Shown here: in pieces, positions 17,244-27,354 of the stretch
How the letters are laid out: each line of letters begins with the position of its first letter
Position numbering within the stretch: the stretch's first letter is position 1
Assembly: GCA_947482665.1 (NCBI GenBank)
Contig: CANKJK010000009.1
Coordinates: 86,980 to 150,979, forward strand
DNA length: 64,000 nt
Source of the DNA: Acidobacteriota bacterium
Lineage (GTDB): Bacteria > Acidobacteriota > Vicinamibacteria > Vicinamibacterales > UBA2999
Reading direction: 5' to 3'
Position numbers and translations under genes: made by a program
The notes under the pieces: model-generated
What the model was told of the DNA's origin: nothing
What the model saw: the letters and a program-made list of their open reading frames with translations, nothing else
Databases searched by the model: none

Positions 17244-20200
17244 TGAGACTCTTCCCCTGATGGCTGGCCGGCGCCGCCGGCGCCTGGCCGAGCAGCTCGG
17301 CAAACGTCGGCTCACGGTGTTCGGCCCGAGCCCGTGCCTCGGCGGCGAGCGCGCGCTTGTACTCGCGTGGCATGACCTTTACGAACTGCGTCAGCGAGGC
17401 TGCCCAGTCCGCCAGAATGCGCGCCCCGAGCGCGCTGCCCGTCTCAGCCACGTGACGCTCGACCAGTGCCTTCAGCGCCGCCACATCGCCAGACTCGAGC
17501 GGTTCCAGGTCCACCATCTGCCGGTTGCAGCGCCCCGCGAAGCGCCCGTCCACATCGCGGACATAGGCAATCCCGCCGCTCATGCCGGCCGCGAAGTTGC
17601 GGCCAGCCGTGCCCAGCACGACGACCACGCCCCCGGTCATGTACTCGCACCCGTGGTCGCCGACACCCTCCACGACGACCTGCGCCCCGCTGTTGCGGAC
17701 GCAGAACCGCTCGCCCGCGAGACCGCGCACGAACGCCTCTCCACTGGTCGCCCCGTAGAGTGCGACGTTGCCCACCAGGATGTTGTCCTCCGCGACGAAG
17801 GTGGCTGCGGCCGGCGGGAAGGCGATCAGGCGCCCACCCGAGAGGCCCTTGCCGAAGTAATCGTTGGCATCACCCTCGAGTCGCATCGTGATGCCGCGAG
17901 GCACGAAGGCGCCGAAGCTCTGCCCGGCGTTGCCCTCGAACCGGAGCCGGATCGTATCGTCAGGCAACCCGGCGCCGCCCCACTTCCGCGTCACGGCCGA
18001 CCCGAGCATCGTGCCAACGGTCCGGTTGGAGTTCCGAATCGGCAGCGCCACGTCGACGGCCGTGCCATGTTCGACCGCATCGGCACAGCGCACCAGGAGC
18101 GTGTTATCCAGCGCCTTGTCGAGGCCATGATCCTGCGCGATCACGGCACGCCGGGACACGCTGGCCGGCATATCCGGGGCATGCAACACCTTCGTCAGGT
18201 CGAGCCCGTGCGCCTTCCAGTGGTCGATGGCGGGAATCACATCGAGGCACTCCACGCGCCCGACCATGTCGTCGAGCCGGCGGAAGCCGAGCGAGGCCAT
18301 CAGTTCCCGCACCTCCTCCGCGATGAAGCGGAAGAAGTTCTCGACAAACTCCGGCTTGCCCGTGAACTTCTTGCGGAGCTCAGGGTCCTGCGTGGCCACG
18401 CCCACCGGGCAGGTGTTCAGGTGGCAGACCCGCATCATCACGCAGCCCATGACGACCAGCGGTGCGGTCGCGAAGCCGAACTCCTCGGCACCCATGAGGG
18501 CCGCGACGACCACATCCCGCCCCGTCTTCATCTGCCCATCCACCTGCACGACGATCCGGTCGCGCAGCCGGTTCAGCACCAGCACCTGCTGGGTTTCCGC
18601 CAACCCCAGTTCCCACGGCACACCCGCGTGCTTGATGCTCGTCAGCGGCGAGGCGCCCGTGCCGCCGTCGAAGCCAGAGATCAGCACGACATCGGAATGC
18701 GCTTTGGCCACACCGGCCGCCACCGTGCCGACGCCCACTTCCGCCACCAGCTTCACGTGAATCCGCGCCCGCGGATTCGCGTTCTTCAGGTCATAGATGA
18801 GCTGCGCCAGATCCTCGATTGAGTAGATGTCGTGGTGCGGCGGCGGCGAGATGAGTCCGACGCCTGGCGTGGCATGGCGGACCTTCGCGATCCACGGATA
18901 CACCTTCGAGCCCGGCAACTGACCGCCCTCGCCGGGCTTGGCGCCCTGCGCCATCTTGATCTGCAGGTCATCCGCGTTGACCAGATACTCGCTGGTGACA
19001 CCGAACCGCGCCGACGCCACCTGCTTGATCGCGCTGCGCCGTAGGTCGCCGTTGGCATCCGGCACAAAGCGCGCGGGATCCTCGCCACCCTCGCCCGTAT
19101 TGGAACGGCCACCGAGGCGATTCATCGCGATCGCCAGCGTCTCGTGCGCCTCCTGGCTGATCGAACCGAAGGACATGGCGCCCGTGGAAAACCGCTTCAG
19201 GAGGGTCTCAACCGGCTCGACCTCGCTCAGCGGCACGGCAGGGCCCACCGGCTTGAACTGAAACAGGCTCCGCAGCGTCGCGCGCCGCTGGCTCTGGTCG
19301 TCCACGGCCTTCGTGTACTGCTTGAAGATCGAGTACTGGCCGCTGCGCGTCGCATGCTGCAGCTTCTGCACCGTGTCGGGATTGAACAGGTGGAACTCTC
19401 CGTCGCGGCGCCACTGATACTCGCCGCCCCCGTCCAGTTCCTTCGGTCCAACCGGCTTCCGGCCGAACGCCCGATCGTGACGGGCCCTGACCTCCTCGGC
19501 AATCACATCGATGTTCACGCCACCGATCTGTGACGCGGTCCCCGTGAAGTACCGTTCGACAAACCACTCGTTGAGGCCCACGGCCTCGAAGATCTGCGCG
19601 CCGCAATAGCTCTGCAGTGTCGAGATGCCCATCTTGGACATCACCTTCAGCACGCCCTTGTTCAGGGCCTTGAGGTAGTGCGCAACGGCGTCCTCCTGGG
19701 AAATGCCTCTGAGCATCCCCTGCCGGACCATGTCGCCCAGCGTCTCAAACGCCAGATACGGATTGACCACTCCCGCCCCGTACCCGAGGAGGAGCGACAC
19801 ATGGTGCACCTCACGGGCGTCACCCGACTCGATCACCAGGGCGCAGCGCGTGCGCGTGCCCTCGCGCACCAGATGGTGGTGCACGCCTGCCGTCGCCAGC
19901 AGGCTCGGAATCGGCGCCATCTCCGCGCTCACGCCACGGTCCGAGAGGATCAGGATGGTGTAGCCGGCGGCCACCGCCTCACTCGCCTGCCGGCACAGCT
20001 CGGCCATCGCCCGCTCGAGTCCTTCCCCGTTCTGGTTCGGGTCAAACAGCATCGAGAGGGTCGTCGATCGAAACGGCGACCCGGGAGGCAGATGCCGGAG
20101 CTTCGCCACATGGTCGTTGTGAATGATGGGGTAGGTCACCTTGATCTGTTCACACGAGCGCGGCTCGGGCGTCAGCAGATTCCGCTCGGGCCCGATCGTC

Positions 20201-21846
20201 GAACCCATCGACGTCACCAGCTCTTCACGGATGGCGTCCAGGGGCGGATTGGTGACCTGCGCGAACTGCTGCGAGAAGTAGTCATAGAGCAGACGGGGCC
20301 GATCCGACAGCACGGCCAGGGCGCTGTCCGATCCCATCGATCCGATGGCCTCCTCGCCGTTGACCGCCATCGGCGCGAGCAGGATCCGGAGATCTTCCTG
20401 CGTGTAGCCGAAGGCCTGCTGCCGCAGGAACACCGTCTCGTGGTCCGGCTCCTCCGCCCTCGCTGGCGGCAGATCGTCGATATCCACCAGGTGCGTCTTC
20501 AGCCACTCGGCATACGGGTACTGCGCAGCGAGCTCGCCCTTGATCTCGTCGTCGTCGACGATGCGGCCCTTGACGGTATCGACGAGCAGGATGCGGCCCG
20601 GATGCAGCCGCTCCTTCACCACGATGTCCTCGGGCTTGAAGCTGAGCACGCCCACTTCGGACGCCATCACGACCATGTCGTCCTTCGTGACGTAGTACCG
20701 CGATGGCCGCAGGCCGTTCCGGTCGAGCACGGCGCCGATGACCGACCCGTCCGTGAAGGCGATGGCCGCCGGGCCATCCCAGGGCTCCATCAGGCTCGAG
20801 TGGTATTCGTAGAACGCCCGACGCTCCGGGCTCATCTCGGTGTTCCCGCTCCAGGGTTCCGGAATCATCATCAGGACGGCGTGCGGCAGGGGCCGGCCGG
20901 CCATGTAGAGAAACTCGAGCACGTTGTCGAAGGTGGCCGTATCACTGCCGCCCTCGCGGATCACGGGCAGCAGTTTCTTGAGGTCGGCCCCGAAGCGGTC
21001 CGACGCCAGCAGGCCCTGCCGGGCGCGCATCCAGTTGATGTTGCCCCGAAGCGTATTGATCTCTCCGTTATGGGCAATCAGGCGGTAGGGATGCGCCAGC
21101 GGCCAGGACGGAAACGTGTTCGTGCTGAAGCGCTGGTGCACGAGCGCCAGCGCCGAGTCCATGTCGGGGTCCTGCAGGTCCACGAACATCGAGCCGAGCT
21201 GATCGGCCGTGAGCATGCCCTTGTAAATGAACGTCCGGGACGACAGGCTCACGATGTAGAAGAACTTCTGGGACGCGACGCCGATGTCGAGCGCATCAAT
21301 GGCGCCCTCGATCCGCTTCCGGATGATGTAGAGCGCCCGTTCAACGGCCATCGGGTCACCGCTCGACGCTGCGGCGTCCGGCACCTCGACGAACATCTGC
21401 CGGAACATCGGCTCCACCGCCACGGCACTGGCGCCAACCGTGGAGTCGTCCGTCGGCACATCGCGCCAGCCCAGCAGACGCGCGCCCTCCTCGGCGACGA
21501 CGCGCTCGATCACGCCGATCACGGCCGCGCGATCCTGGGCATCGCGGGGCAGGAAGACGAGTCCGGCGCCGTACCGACCGGCCGGCGGCAGCGGGAAGGC
21601 CACCACCTTGCGGAAGAAGCGGTCGGGCATCTGAATCAGGATGCCTGCGCCGTCACCGGTGTTCACTTCACACCCGCACGCGCCGCGATGTTCCAGATTT
21701 CGGAGAATCTGCAGCCCGTTCTCCACGATCGCGTGGGACCGCTTGCCCTTCATCTGCACGACGAATCCGACGCCGCAGGCGTCGTGCTCGCGCGACGGAT
21801 CAAACAAGCCTTGGGCGGGAGGAGTACCGGTGTATTCGGCTGACAT
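17236..21846 (-). CDS. gltB: glutamate synthase large subunit
   Basis: 1536-residue GOGAT alpha subunit, which makes two glutamates from glutamine and 2-oxoglutarate. A propeptide of about 23 residues precedes the catalytic Cys in '[18 protein letters not shown]'; this class II glutaminase domain is followed by the central domain, the FMN/3Fe-4S synthase domain ('[11 protein letters not shown]', '[14 protein letters not shown]', '[16 protein letters not shown]') and the C-terminal GXGXG beta-helix ('[19 protein letters not shown]'). Length is normal. It is the first gene of the gltBD operon; its upstream region holds a candidate promoter and a small palindrome. No good Shine-Dalgarno precedes the ATG. 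Confidence 0.97.
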   Translation of the reverse strand: MSAEYTGTPPAQGLFDPSREHDACGVGFVVQMKGKRSHAIVENGLQILRNLEHRGACGCEVNTGDGAGILIQMPDRFFRKVVAFPLPPAGRYGAGLVFLPRDAQDRAAVIGVIERVVAEEGARLLGWRDVPTDDSTVGASAVAVEPMFRQMFVEVPDAAASSGDPMAVERALYIIRKRIEGAIDALDIGVASQKFFYIVSLSSRTFIYKGMLTADQLGSMFVDLQDPDMDSALALVHQRFSTNTFPSWPLAHPYRLIAHNGEINTLRGNINWMRARQGLLASDRFGADLKKLLPVIREGGSDTATFDNVLEFLYMAGRPLPHAVLMMIPEPWSGNTEMSPERRAFYEYHSSLMEPWDGPAAIAFTDGSVIGAVLDRNGLRPSRYYVTKDDMVVMASEVGVLSFKPEDIVVKERLHPGRILLVDTVKGRIVDDDEIKGELAAQYPYAEWLKTHLVDIDDLPPARAEEPDHETVFLRQQAFGYTQEDLRILLAPMAVNGEEAIGSMGSDSALAVLSDRPRLLYDYFSQQFAQVTNPPLDAIREELVTSMGSTIGPERNLLTPEPRSCEQIKVTYPIIHNDHVAKLRHLPPGSPFRSTTLSMLFDPNQNGEGLERAMAELCRQASEAVAAGYTILILSDRGVSAEMAPIPSLLATAGVHHHLVREGTRTRCALVIESGDAREVHHVSLLLGYGAGVVNPYLAFETLGDMVRQGMLRGISQEDAVAHYLKALNKGVLKVMSKMGISTLQSYCGAQIFEAVGLNEWFVERYFTGTASQIGGVNIDVIAEEVRARHDRAFGRKPVGPKELDGGGEYQWRRDGEFHLFNPDTVQKLQHATRSGQYSIFKQYTKAVDDQSQRRATLRSLFQFKPVGPAVPLSEVEPVETLLKRFSTGAMSFGSISQEAHETLAIAMNRLGGRSNTGEGGEDPARFVPDANGDLRRSAIKQVASARFGVTSEYLVNADDLQIKMAQGAKPGEGGQLPGSKVYPWIAKVRHATPGVGLISPPPHHDIYSIEDLAQLIYDLKNANPRARIHVKLVAEVGVGTVAAGVAKAHSDVVLISGFDGGTGASPLTSIKHAGVPWELGLAETQQVLVLNRLRDRIVVQVDGQMKTGRDVVVAALMGAEEFGFATAPLVVMGCVMMRVCHLNTCPVGVATQDPELRKKFTGKPEFVENFFRFIAEEVRELMASLGFRRLDDMVGRVECLDVIPAIDHWKAHGLDLTKVLHAPDMPASVSRRAVIAQDHGLDKALDNTLLVRCADAVEHGTAVDVALPIRNSNRTVGTMLGSAVTRKWGGAGLPDDTIRLRFEGNAGQSFGAFVPRGITMRLEGDANDYFGKGLSGGRLIAFPPAAATFVAEDNILVGNVALYGATSGEAFVRGLAGERFCVRNSGAQVVVEGVGDHGCEYMTGGVVVVLGTAGRNFAAGMSGGIAYVRDVDGRFAGRCNRQMVDLEPLESGDVAALKALVERHVAETGSALGARILADWAASLTQFVKVMPREYKRALAAEARARAEHREPTFAELLGQAPAAPASHQGKSLNG

Positions 21847-21873
21847 AGAAGGATCTGTTGTACTGATCGACCG

Positions 21874-21902
21874 TTAATAATGGAAATACAATGTTCACAC
21901 AA
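21874..21902 (-). promoter_or_regulatory. candidate gltB promoter
   Basis: On the minus strand, TTGTGT (21902-21897), 17-nt spacer, TATTAA (21879-21874), in an AT-rich gap. The predicted start is about 20 nt before the gltB ATG. Confidence 0.4.
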
Positions 21903-21905
21903 CTT

Positions 21906-21924
21906 CCATCTCTATATTAGATGG
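21906..21924. promoter_or_regulatory. small palindrome upstream of gltB promoter
   Basis: CCATCT (21906-21911) and AGATGG (21919-21924) around a 7-nt AT-rich core, just upstream of the candidate -35 box. It is a possible regulator site; no factor is assigned. Confidence 0.3.
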
Positions 21925-21974
21925 ATGAAGTATGACCGCTCACCGGCGGGCCAGGGTCTGCGAAAAGACGCCCC

Positions 21975-22011
21975 AAAAACAGAACCGCCGCGGCTCACGC
22001 CGCGGCGGTTC
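21975..22011 (-). terminator. Rho-independent terminator
   Basis: Perfect 12-bp stem (21982-21993 with 22000-22011) followed on the minus strand by five T (21979-21975). It lies 24 nt past the stop codon of the DUF1552 gene and closes the DUF1592-DUF1552 transcript. Confidence 0.8.
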
Positions 22012-22035
22012 GTCACACACGCGCAGGGCGGTGGG

Positions 22036-23379
22036 CTAGAGCCCTGTCAGTTCGCCGGTGCTGTCCCCGAAGCTCTCCGCGTTGACACCCATCCGGTGCA
22101 ACAGTGAGAGCTGGAGGTTACAGAGCGGGGTCCCCTTCGCCACCTTGATGTGATTGCCACCTGTGATGCCGTGGGCTTTACCGCCTACGACCAGCGTCGG
22201 CAGGTTCTCCGGCAGGTGGAGATTCGAGTCGCTCATGCCGCACCCGTAGAGCATCAGGCTGTGGTCCAGCAGCGACCCATCCCCGTCCGGCGTGTTCTTC
22301 AGCTTCTCGAGGAAGTAGGCGTACATCCCCAGGTGGAAGGTATTGAGCTTGGCCTGCTTGGCCAGCTTCTCCGGATTGTTCTGATGATGCGAGAGCGGAT
22401 GATTCGCATCCGCGATCCCAATCTCGGGATAGGTCCGGTTGCTGAGTTCGCGGGAGATCACGTAGGTCGCAATCCGCGTCAGGTCCGCCTGCCACGCCAT
22501 GGCCAGCAGGTCGAACATCAGCCGGCCATGTTCCTCGAAGGCCACGGGGATCCCGGTCGGCTGCTCCACCACCGGCAGTTCGCGGTCACTCTCCTGCTCC
22601 GCCTTCTGGACGCGGCGCTCTGCGTCCCGCACGGCTTCCAGATACTCGGCCACCTTGCTCCGGTCCTTGGCCCCCAGTTGCTTGTTGAGAGAGGTCACCT
22701 CGGAGGTTACCGAGTCCAGCAGGCTGCCGTCGCGCCGGATCCCCCGGAGACGGACCTTGGCGTCGGTGCTGCTGTTGTCGCCGAACAGGCGCTCGAAGAC
22801 CGCGCGAGGATTCACTTCCATCGGGAGCGGCGTGGTCGGCGCGATCCAGGAGATCGTCGACGTGTACGCACAGGTGTAGCCGTAGTCGCAGACGCCCAGG
22901 ACATCCACGGATTCCAGGGCGAGTTCCAGCGACTTCAGCTGCGTGGCATCGCCAAGCTGCTTCGCGGCAACCTGATCCATCGACGCAGCCACTTTGCCCG
23001 TCGCCTCGGTCTTGAGCGCGTGTGCACCCGTGAGCCAGGCCGACATCACCCGCGAGTGCGGGCCACCGCCGTCGTTGTCACCAGGCACGGCGGGGTGACT
23101 GTCCAGGCCGCTGACGACCGTCAACTGGTCCTTGAACGCGGCGAGCCGCTGCAGTGTCGGGGTGAGCGCGAAGCCGCGGCCGTCGGCCTCGGGCGTCCAC
23201 ATCTTCATGTTGACGCCCATCGGGACGTAGAAGGCACCGAACCGGCGAACCGGCTGCGCCGCCGTCTTCGAGAGCGCGGTGAGCGCCGGGACCATCGAAT
23301 CCAGCAGAGGCAGCGCGATGGCCGCACCGGCACCACGCAGGACCGTACGGCGAGACAGGTGGGTCTTGGTAATCATCAT
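22036..23379 (-). CDS. DUF1552 domain protein with Tat signal
   Basis: 447-residue exported protein of the DUF1552 family, which occurs with DUF1592-type cytochromes in planctomycetes and acidobacteria. The N-terminus carries a twin-arginine motif ('LSRRTVLRGAGAAIALPLL'), predicting export in folded form. Later segments 'YVPMGVNMKMWTPEADGRGF' and 'NTPDGDGSLLDHSLMLYGCG' are typical of the family. The ATG overlaps the stop of the upstream DUF1592 gene by 4 nt (ATGA), so the two proteins are translationally coupled and probably act together. The reaction is unknown; the fold resembles sulfatase/phosphatase-like DUF1501 relatives. Confidence 0.92.
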   Translation of the reverse strand: MMITKTHLSRRTVLRGAGAAIALPLLDSMVPALTALSKTAAQPVRRFGAFYVPMGVNMKMWTPEADGRGFALTPTLQRLAAFKDQLTVVSGLDSHPAVPGDNDGGGPHSRVMSAWLTGAHALKTEATGKVAASMDQVAAKQLGDATQLKSLELALESVDVLGVCDYGYTCAYTSTISWIAPTTPLPMEVNPRAVFERLFGDNSSTDAKVRLRGIRRDGSLLDSVTSEVTSLNKQLGAKDRSKVAEYLEAVRDAERRVQKAEQESDRELPVVEQPTGIPVAFEEHGRLMFDLLAMAWQADLTRIATYVISRELSNRTYPEIGIADANHPLSHHQNNPEKLAKQAKLNTFHLGMYAYFLEKLKNTPDGDGSLLDHSLMLYGCGMSDSNLHLPENLPTLVVGGKAHGITGGNHIKVAKGTPLCNLQLSLLHRMGVNAESFGDSTGELTGL

Positions 23380-25841
23380 GACTCGGCTCTCCTCATCTGG
23401 AACGGCAGACTCTTTACGATTCCCATCACGATGGACGACCAGCGGTAGTCGTTCGCCGCGGCGTCCTTCACGATCTTCCGCACGGCGGGCATGTCGTAGT
23501 ACTCGACACCCCGGCCCAATCCGTAGGTGGTGAGCTTCCGCGTCAGCGTGCTCAGGAACTCCGACCGGTACCCGGTGAGGATACCCTGCCTGAACTCAGC
23601 CGCGTCCTTGAACTTCATCCCGTTTGGGAACTGCCCGGAGGCGTCCACGGGGCTGTTCGAATCCATGTCCCGCCACTGCCCGATCCCGTCGAAGTTCTCG
23701 AGACCAAACCCCAGCGGGTCGATGAGGGTGTGGCAGCTGGCACACACCGGATTCTTCCGATGCTGCTCCATCCGGGCTCGGACGGACTTCGGCGCCTTGC
23801 CGTCATTTTCCGGGAACGGGGGCACATTCTTGGGCGGCTGGGGCGGTGGCGTGCCCAGCACGTTCTCGAGCACCCACTTGCCACGGAAGACCGGCGAGGT
23901 CCGATCCGGATAGGCCGTGACCAGCATCACGCTGCCCTGTCCCAGCAGGCCGGCGCGCTTGGTATCCGGATACGTCACCCGGCGGAAGTGGCTGCCGTAG
24001 ACGCCCGGAATGCCGTAGTGCTTCGCCAGCCGCTCGTTCACGAACGTGTAGTTGGCGGTGAGCAGTTCGAGCGCGCTCCGATCCTCACGCACCTGGCTCT
24101 GCAGGAACATCTCGGTCTCGCGGGAAAACGCTTCGCGCAGGTTGTCGTCGAATTCCGGATAGATCAGGTAGTTCGGCAACTGGGCCGGCACATTCCGCAG
24201 CATCAGCCACTGGCCGAAGAAGTTTGCGAGCAGCGCGTCCGACCGGGGGTCGGCCATCATCCGCTTCACCTGCCGCTCGAGCACGCCTGGCTGGCGCAAC
24301 CGCCCCTGCTCGGCGGTGCTGAGCAGTTCCTCATCCGGGATGGAACTCCAGAGGAAGAAGGAGAGCCGCGAGGCCAGATCCAGTTCGCTCACGGGCACGA
24401 CGGTCTTGCCGGCGGGCACGACGGTCTCGCGCTCGCTTCGGAACAGGAAGGCCGGCGCGATGAGCATGCGCTCCAGAGCGGACTCGACGCCCGCCTCGAA
24501 GCCTCCACCGGAGAGCCCCTCTTTGTAGAACGCCATGAGGGTCTGGAGTTCAGCCGGCTTGACCGGACGGCGATAGGCGCGGCGCGCGAGGCGCGAGACG
24601 ATGCGCGTCGCACACACATCGTCCCCGGCCTGACCCGGCGCCGGACGGCACACGAAGATGGCCTTGCGGGACGGCGTGTCCTTCGGCGCGGTCGCCTTGA
24701 AGGGCCCCACGATCTCGATGTTCTGCACGCCCGACTCGATCTTGCCGTTGGCGGTTTCCGTCGAGCCGAGTTGGCCGTAGCTCGTGCTGCCAACCGGGAG
24801 ACGATCCGGTCCCACGCCCTCAATCACGACGGTCCGCTTCACGAGTGCCACGGAGATCTCGTGCACGCCTGCCTTGGCCTGGAACCGCACTTCCTGCGGA
24901 CCCGGGTTCGGCCGCTGGCCGTCGCTCGCCATGATCGAGAGGTTGGTCGTCGACTTCTCGATCGTGAACTGCTTCAGGCGGACGCCGTCGAGGCGGACAT
25001 CGGCCACGCTGTCTTCGTGGCGTCCGCGCCACTGATCGCCGTAGTCCTTGGTGAAGTCGACGCGGATGGCGTACTCACCGTCGAGCGGGAATGTGTGCCG
25101 GACAGACAGACCGCCGCGCGTGCCGAACGGAAGCGAATCGTCGCGCCGGTCTTCCTGCACCAGCAACGTCGGCACCTTGTAGAACGCACTCGCCGGCCGG
25201 ATCTCCGTGCTCCCGACGGCCAGCCGCGCGATCTTGCGGGCGGCCGACACATACCGGTCCAGCAGGGACGGTGAGACCGAGAGCACATCGCCGATATTGT
25301 CGAATCCGAAACCGGAGTTGTCAGCCGGCAGGTAGGTCGGCCCGTCGATCTCAAGCGCCAGTAAGTCTCGGATGACGTTCACGTATTCGGTGCGGTTCAG
25401 GCGATGGATGACCGGGCGCCCCGGGTCGGGCTTCCCCGCCGCCGTCGCATCGAGCGCCCCCTCCAACGAGGCAATCACGCTCTCATAGACGGGACGGTCG
25501 GGACGCGGCGCGCCGCCGGGCGGCATCGTGCCTGCCCGCAACTTGGTCAGCACCCGCTCCCAGACTTCGGAGTGCTCGCCCACCTTTGACAGGTCGAGTG
25601 AATCGAGCGCGAGGTTCGCGTACAGCGACTTGCGCTTCTCGTTGTGGCACCCGATGCAGTACTTGTCGAGGACCGGCTTGACAGCCGTCTCGGGTGCCGC
25701 CGCACCCAACGCCATCTTGGCGGCGGCCGCCTGTGCCTGAGACCCGGCCTGCGCTCCGCGCGCCGCCTGCAGTGCTACGCCCCCGGCGAGCGCCAGCACG
25801 GCCGCACCGGCCGCAACCCTGACTTGGAAAGTGTGAAACAT
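23376..25841 (-). CDS. DUF1592-family planctomycete-type cytochrome
   Basis: 821-residue exported heme protein with the full DUF1587-DUF1595-DUF1592-DUF1588-DUF1585 order. A signal peptide ends near residue 32. The first heme motif CIGCH is at 62-66, DUF1587 around 150-215 ('HRLNRTEYVNVIRDLLAL'), and 'VSRLARRAYRRPVKPAELQT' marks DUF1595. 'SELDLASRLSFFLWSSIPDE' and 'FFGQWLMLRNV' are DUF1592, and the second motif CASCH is at about residue 700 ('CASCHTLIDPLGFGLENFD'). The ATG at 25841 has GGAG upstream; a longer frame adds 8 residues. It is the first gene of a two-gene operon with DUF1552 and is divergent from an ankyrin gene. Function is unknown; polymer oxidation or binding at the cell surface is speculative. 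Confidence 0.93.
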   Translation of the reverse strand: MFHTFQVRVAAGAAVLALAGGVALQAARGAQAGSQAQAAAAKMALGAAAPETAVKPVLDKYCIGCHNEKRKSLYANLALDSLDLSKVGEHSEVWERVLTKLRAGTMPPGGAPRPDRPVYESVIASLEGALDATAAGKPDPGRPVIHRLNRTEYVNVIRDLLALEIDGPTYLPADNSGFGFDNIGDVLSVSPSLLDRYVSAARKIARLAVGSTEIRPASAFYKVPTLLVQEDRRDDSLPFGTRGGLSVRHTFPLDGEYAIRVDFTKDYGDQWRGRHEDSVADVRLDGVRLKQFTIEKSTTNLSIMASDGQRPNPGPQEVRFQAKAGVHEISVALVKRTVVIEGVGPDRLPVGSTSYGQLGSTETANGKIESGVQNIEIVGPFKATAPKDTPSRKAIFVCRPAPGQAGDDVCATRIVSRLARRAYRRPVKPAELQTLMAFYKEGLSGGGFEAGVESALERMLIAPAFLFRSERETVVPAGKTVVPVSELDLASRLSFFLWSSIPDEELLSTAEQGRLRQPGVLERQVKRMMADPRSDALLANFFGQWLMLRNVPAQLPNYLIYPEFDDNLREAFSRETEMFLQSQVREDRSALELLTANYTFVNERLAKHYGIPGVYGSHFRRVTYPDTKRAGLLGQGSVMLVTAYPDRTSPVFRGKWVLENVLGTPPPQPPKNVPPFPENDGKAPKSVRARMEQHRKNPVCASCHTLIDPLGFGLENFDGIGQWRDMDSNSPVDASGQFPNGMKFKDAAEFRQGILTGYRSEFLSTLTRKLTTYGLGRGVEYYDMPAVRKIVKDAAANDYRWSSIVMGIVKSLPFQMRRAES

Positions 25842-25866
25842 AGTCACTCCGCGCCAACTACACACG

Positions 25867-25894
25867 TTGAGTCAGCCCTGTTCTTGATTAACAT
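25867..25894 (+). promoter_or_regulatory. weak candidate promoter for ankyrin gene
   Basis: TTGAGT (25867-25872), 16-nt spacer, TAACAT (25889-25894), in the 88-bp gap between the divergent DUF1592 and ankyrin genes. The match to consensus is partial. Confidence 0.3.
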
Positions 25895-25929
25895 TGTAAA
25901 GCGAAGTGTGCGTGCAGGCAGGAGGAATC

Positions 25930-27354
25930 ATGAAGTCCAGGATGACGGGAATCGTTGCGCTCGGGATCGTCGCGTTACTGACGTCCGGCGGGGCGGCGCA
26001 GGCCGCCGATACGCTGGTTGACGCGGTGAAGCGGCAGGATCAGTCGGCCATCAAGGCCCTGCTGCAGCGCAAGGTAGACGTCAACGCGCCCCGGCCCGAC
26101 GGTGCCACGGCCCTCCAGTGGGCCGCCAGCCGTAACGACGTCGCCGTGGCGGACCTGCTCCTCAAAGCCGGCGCCAAGGTGGACGCGGCCAACGACTACG
26201 GCGTCACGCCTCTGTCGCTTGCGGCGCTCAACGGAAGCGGCCCCATGGTTGAACTTCTGCTCAAGGCTGGCGCCAACCCGAACCTTCCGCTGCCGTCTGG
26301 CGAGACGCCGCTGATGACCGCCGCGCGAACCGGCAGCGTCCCGGCCGTGGCCGCTCTCGTGGCAAAGGGCGCGCAGGTGAATGCCGCCGAGCCCGTGGCC
26401 GGGCAGACCGCCCTGCTCTGGGCGCTCTCTGAACGCCACCTGCCCGTCGCCAAGGCACTCGTGGAGCACGGCGCCGATATCAAGCAGGGCTCCAAGGCCG
26501 GATACACGCCACTGATGATGGCGGCCCGATTCGGCCAGGTGGAAGCCGCGACCTATCTCCTGGAGAAGGGCGCCCCCCTCAACGCGGTGAGCACCGAGGG
26601 GCTCGACGCTCTGATGGTGGCCGTCCTGCGCGGGCAGGTCGACATGGCGCTCGCTCTGCTCGACAAGGGCGCGAACGCGAAGAACGACGCCGCCGGCTAC
26701 ACGGCCCTGCACTGGGCCTCCGGCAAGTGGGAAAGCAGCATGACCCACGACTACCCGGATGCGTCCACGGAGGAATGGCGTTATCTGAACGGCGTGCCGG
26801 CGCGTAAGGCCGAACTCGTCACGGCGCTCATCACCCACGGCGCCGACGTCAATGCACGCATGAAGAGTGCGCCGCCGCGCTACGGCATACATCTCTTCCA
26901 CATGATGCCGCTCCAGGACGCCACGCCGTTCTTCCTCGCGGCGCTGAGCTCGGACGCCGCGACGATGAAGCTGCTGGTCGCCAAGGGCGCGGATCCCAAG
27001 GTGGTCAACCAGAACAAGTCGACGGCGCTGATGGTCGCGGCCGGCCTTGGCCGCGTGCCTGGCGACAGCATCATCACGGACGAGGACTCCGCCGAAGCCG
27101 CCAAGGTGTGTCTCGATCTCGGGATCGACGTCAACGCCGTCAACGAGTCCGGAGAGACGGCGCTGCACGGCACCGCGTACTACGGCAATCCCAAGGTCGC
27201 GCAGCTGCTCGTGGAACACGGCGCCAAGATGGGCATGAAGAACCGCAACGGTCAAACAGCCCTGAGCATTTCCATTGGCTACAACCAGAACGCCATGACG
27301 CTGACACGTCCGGCCATCACGGCCATCCTGCGGAAGCTCGGCGCGACCGAATAG
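25930..27354 (+). CDS. exported ankyrin-repeat protein (second copy)
   Basis: 474-residue protein with a signal peptide (residues 1-26, 'GGAAQA') followed by ankyrin repeats to the end. It shares repeat order, the long insertion (around residues 250-330, with 'HGADVNARM' then 'APPRYG' motifs) and the C-terminal LGATE with the protein at 1769-3217. The ATG at 25930 has a near-perfect GGAGGA; a GTG 24 nt upstream is less likely. It is divergent from the DUF1592-DUF1552 operon, suggesting that the ankyrin protein binds or helps assemble that system. Its stop codon directly abuts the stop of the convergent propeller gene, with no room for a terminator. Confidence 0.9.
   Translation: MKSRMTGIVALGIVALLTSGGAAQAADTLVDAVKRQDQSAIKALLQRKVDVNAPRPDGATALQWAASRNDVAVADLLLKAGAKVDAANDYGVTPLSLAALNGSGPMVELLLKAGANPNLPLPSGETPLMTAARTGSVPAVAALVAKGAQVNAAEPVAGQTALLWALSERHLPVAKALVEHGADIKQGSKAGYTPLMMAARFGQVEAATYLLEKGAPLNAVSTEGLDALMVAVLRGQVDMALALLDKGANAKNDAAGYTALHWASGKWESSMTHDYPDASTEEWRYLNGVPARKAELVTALITHGADVNARMKSAPPRYGIHLFHMMPLQDATPFFLAALSSDAATMKLLVAKGADPKVVNQNKSTALMVAAGLGRVPGDSIITDEDSAEAAKVCLDLGIDVNAVNESGETALHGTAYYGNPKVAQLLVEHGAKMGMKNRNGQTALSISIGYNQNAMTLTRPAITAILRKLGATE

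Noticed and set aside
19678..21843. 721-codon open frame on the plus strand opposite gltB
   Set aside because: It is a mirror of the GC-rich gltB codons, with no recognisable domain, and gltB is certain.
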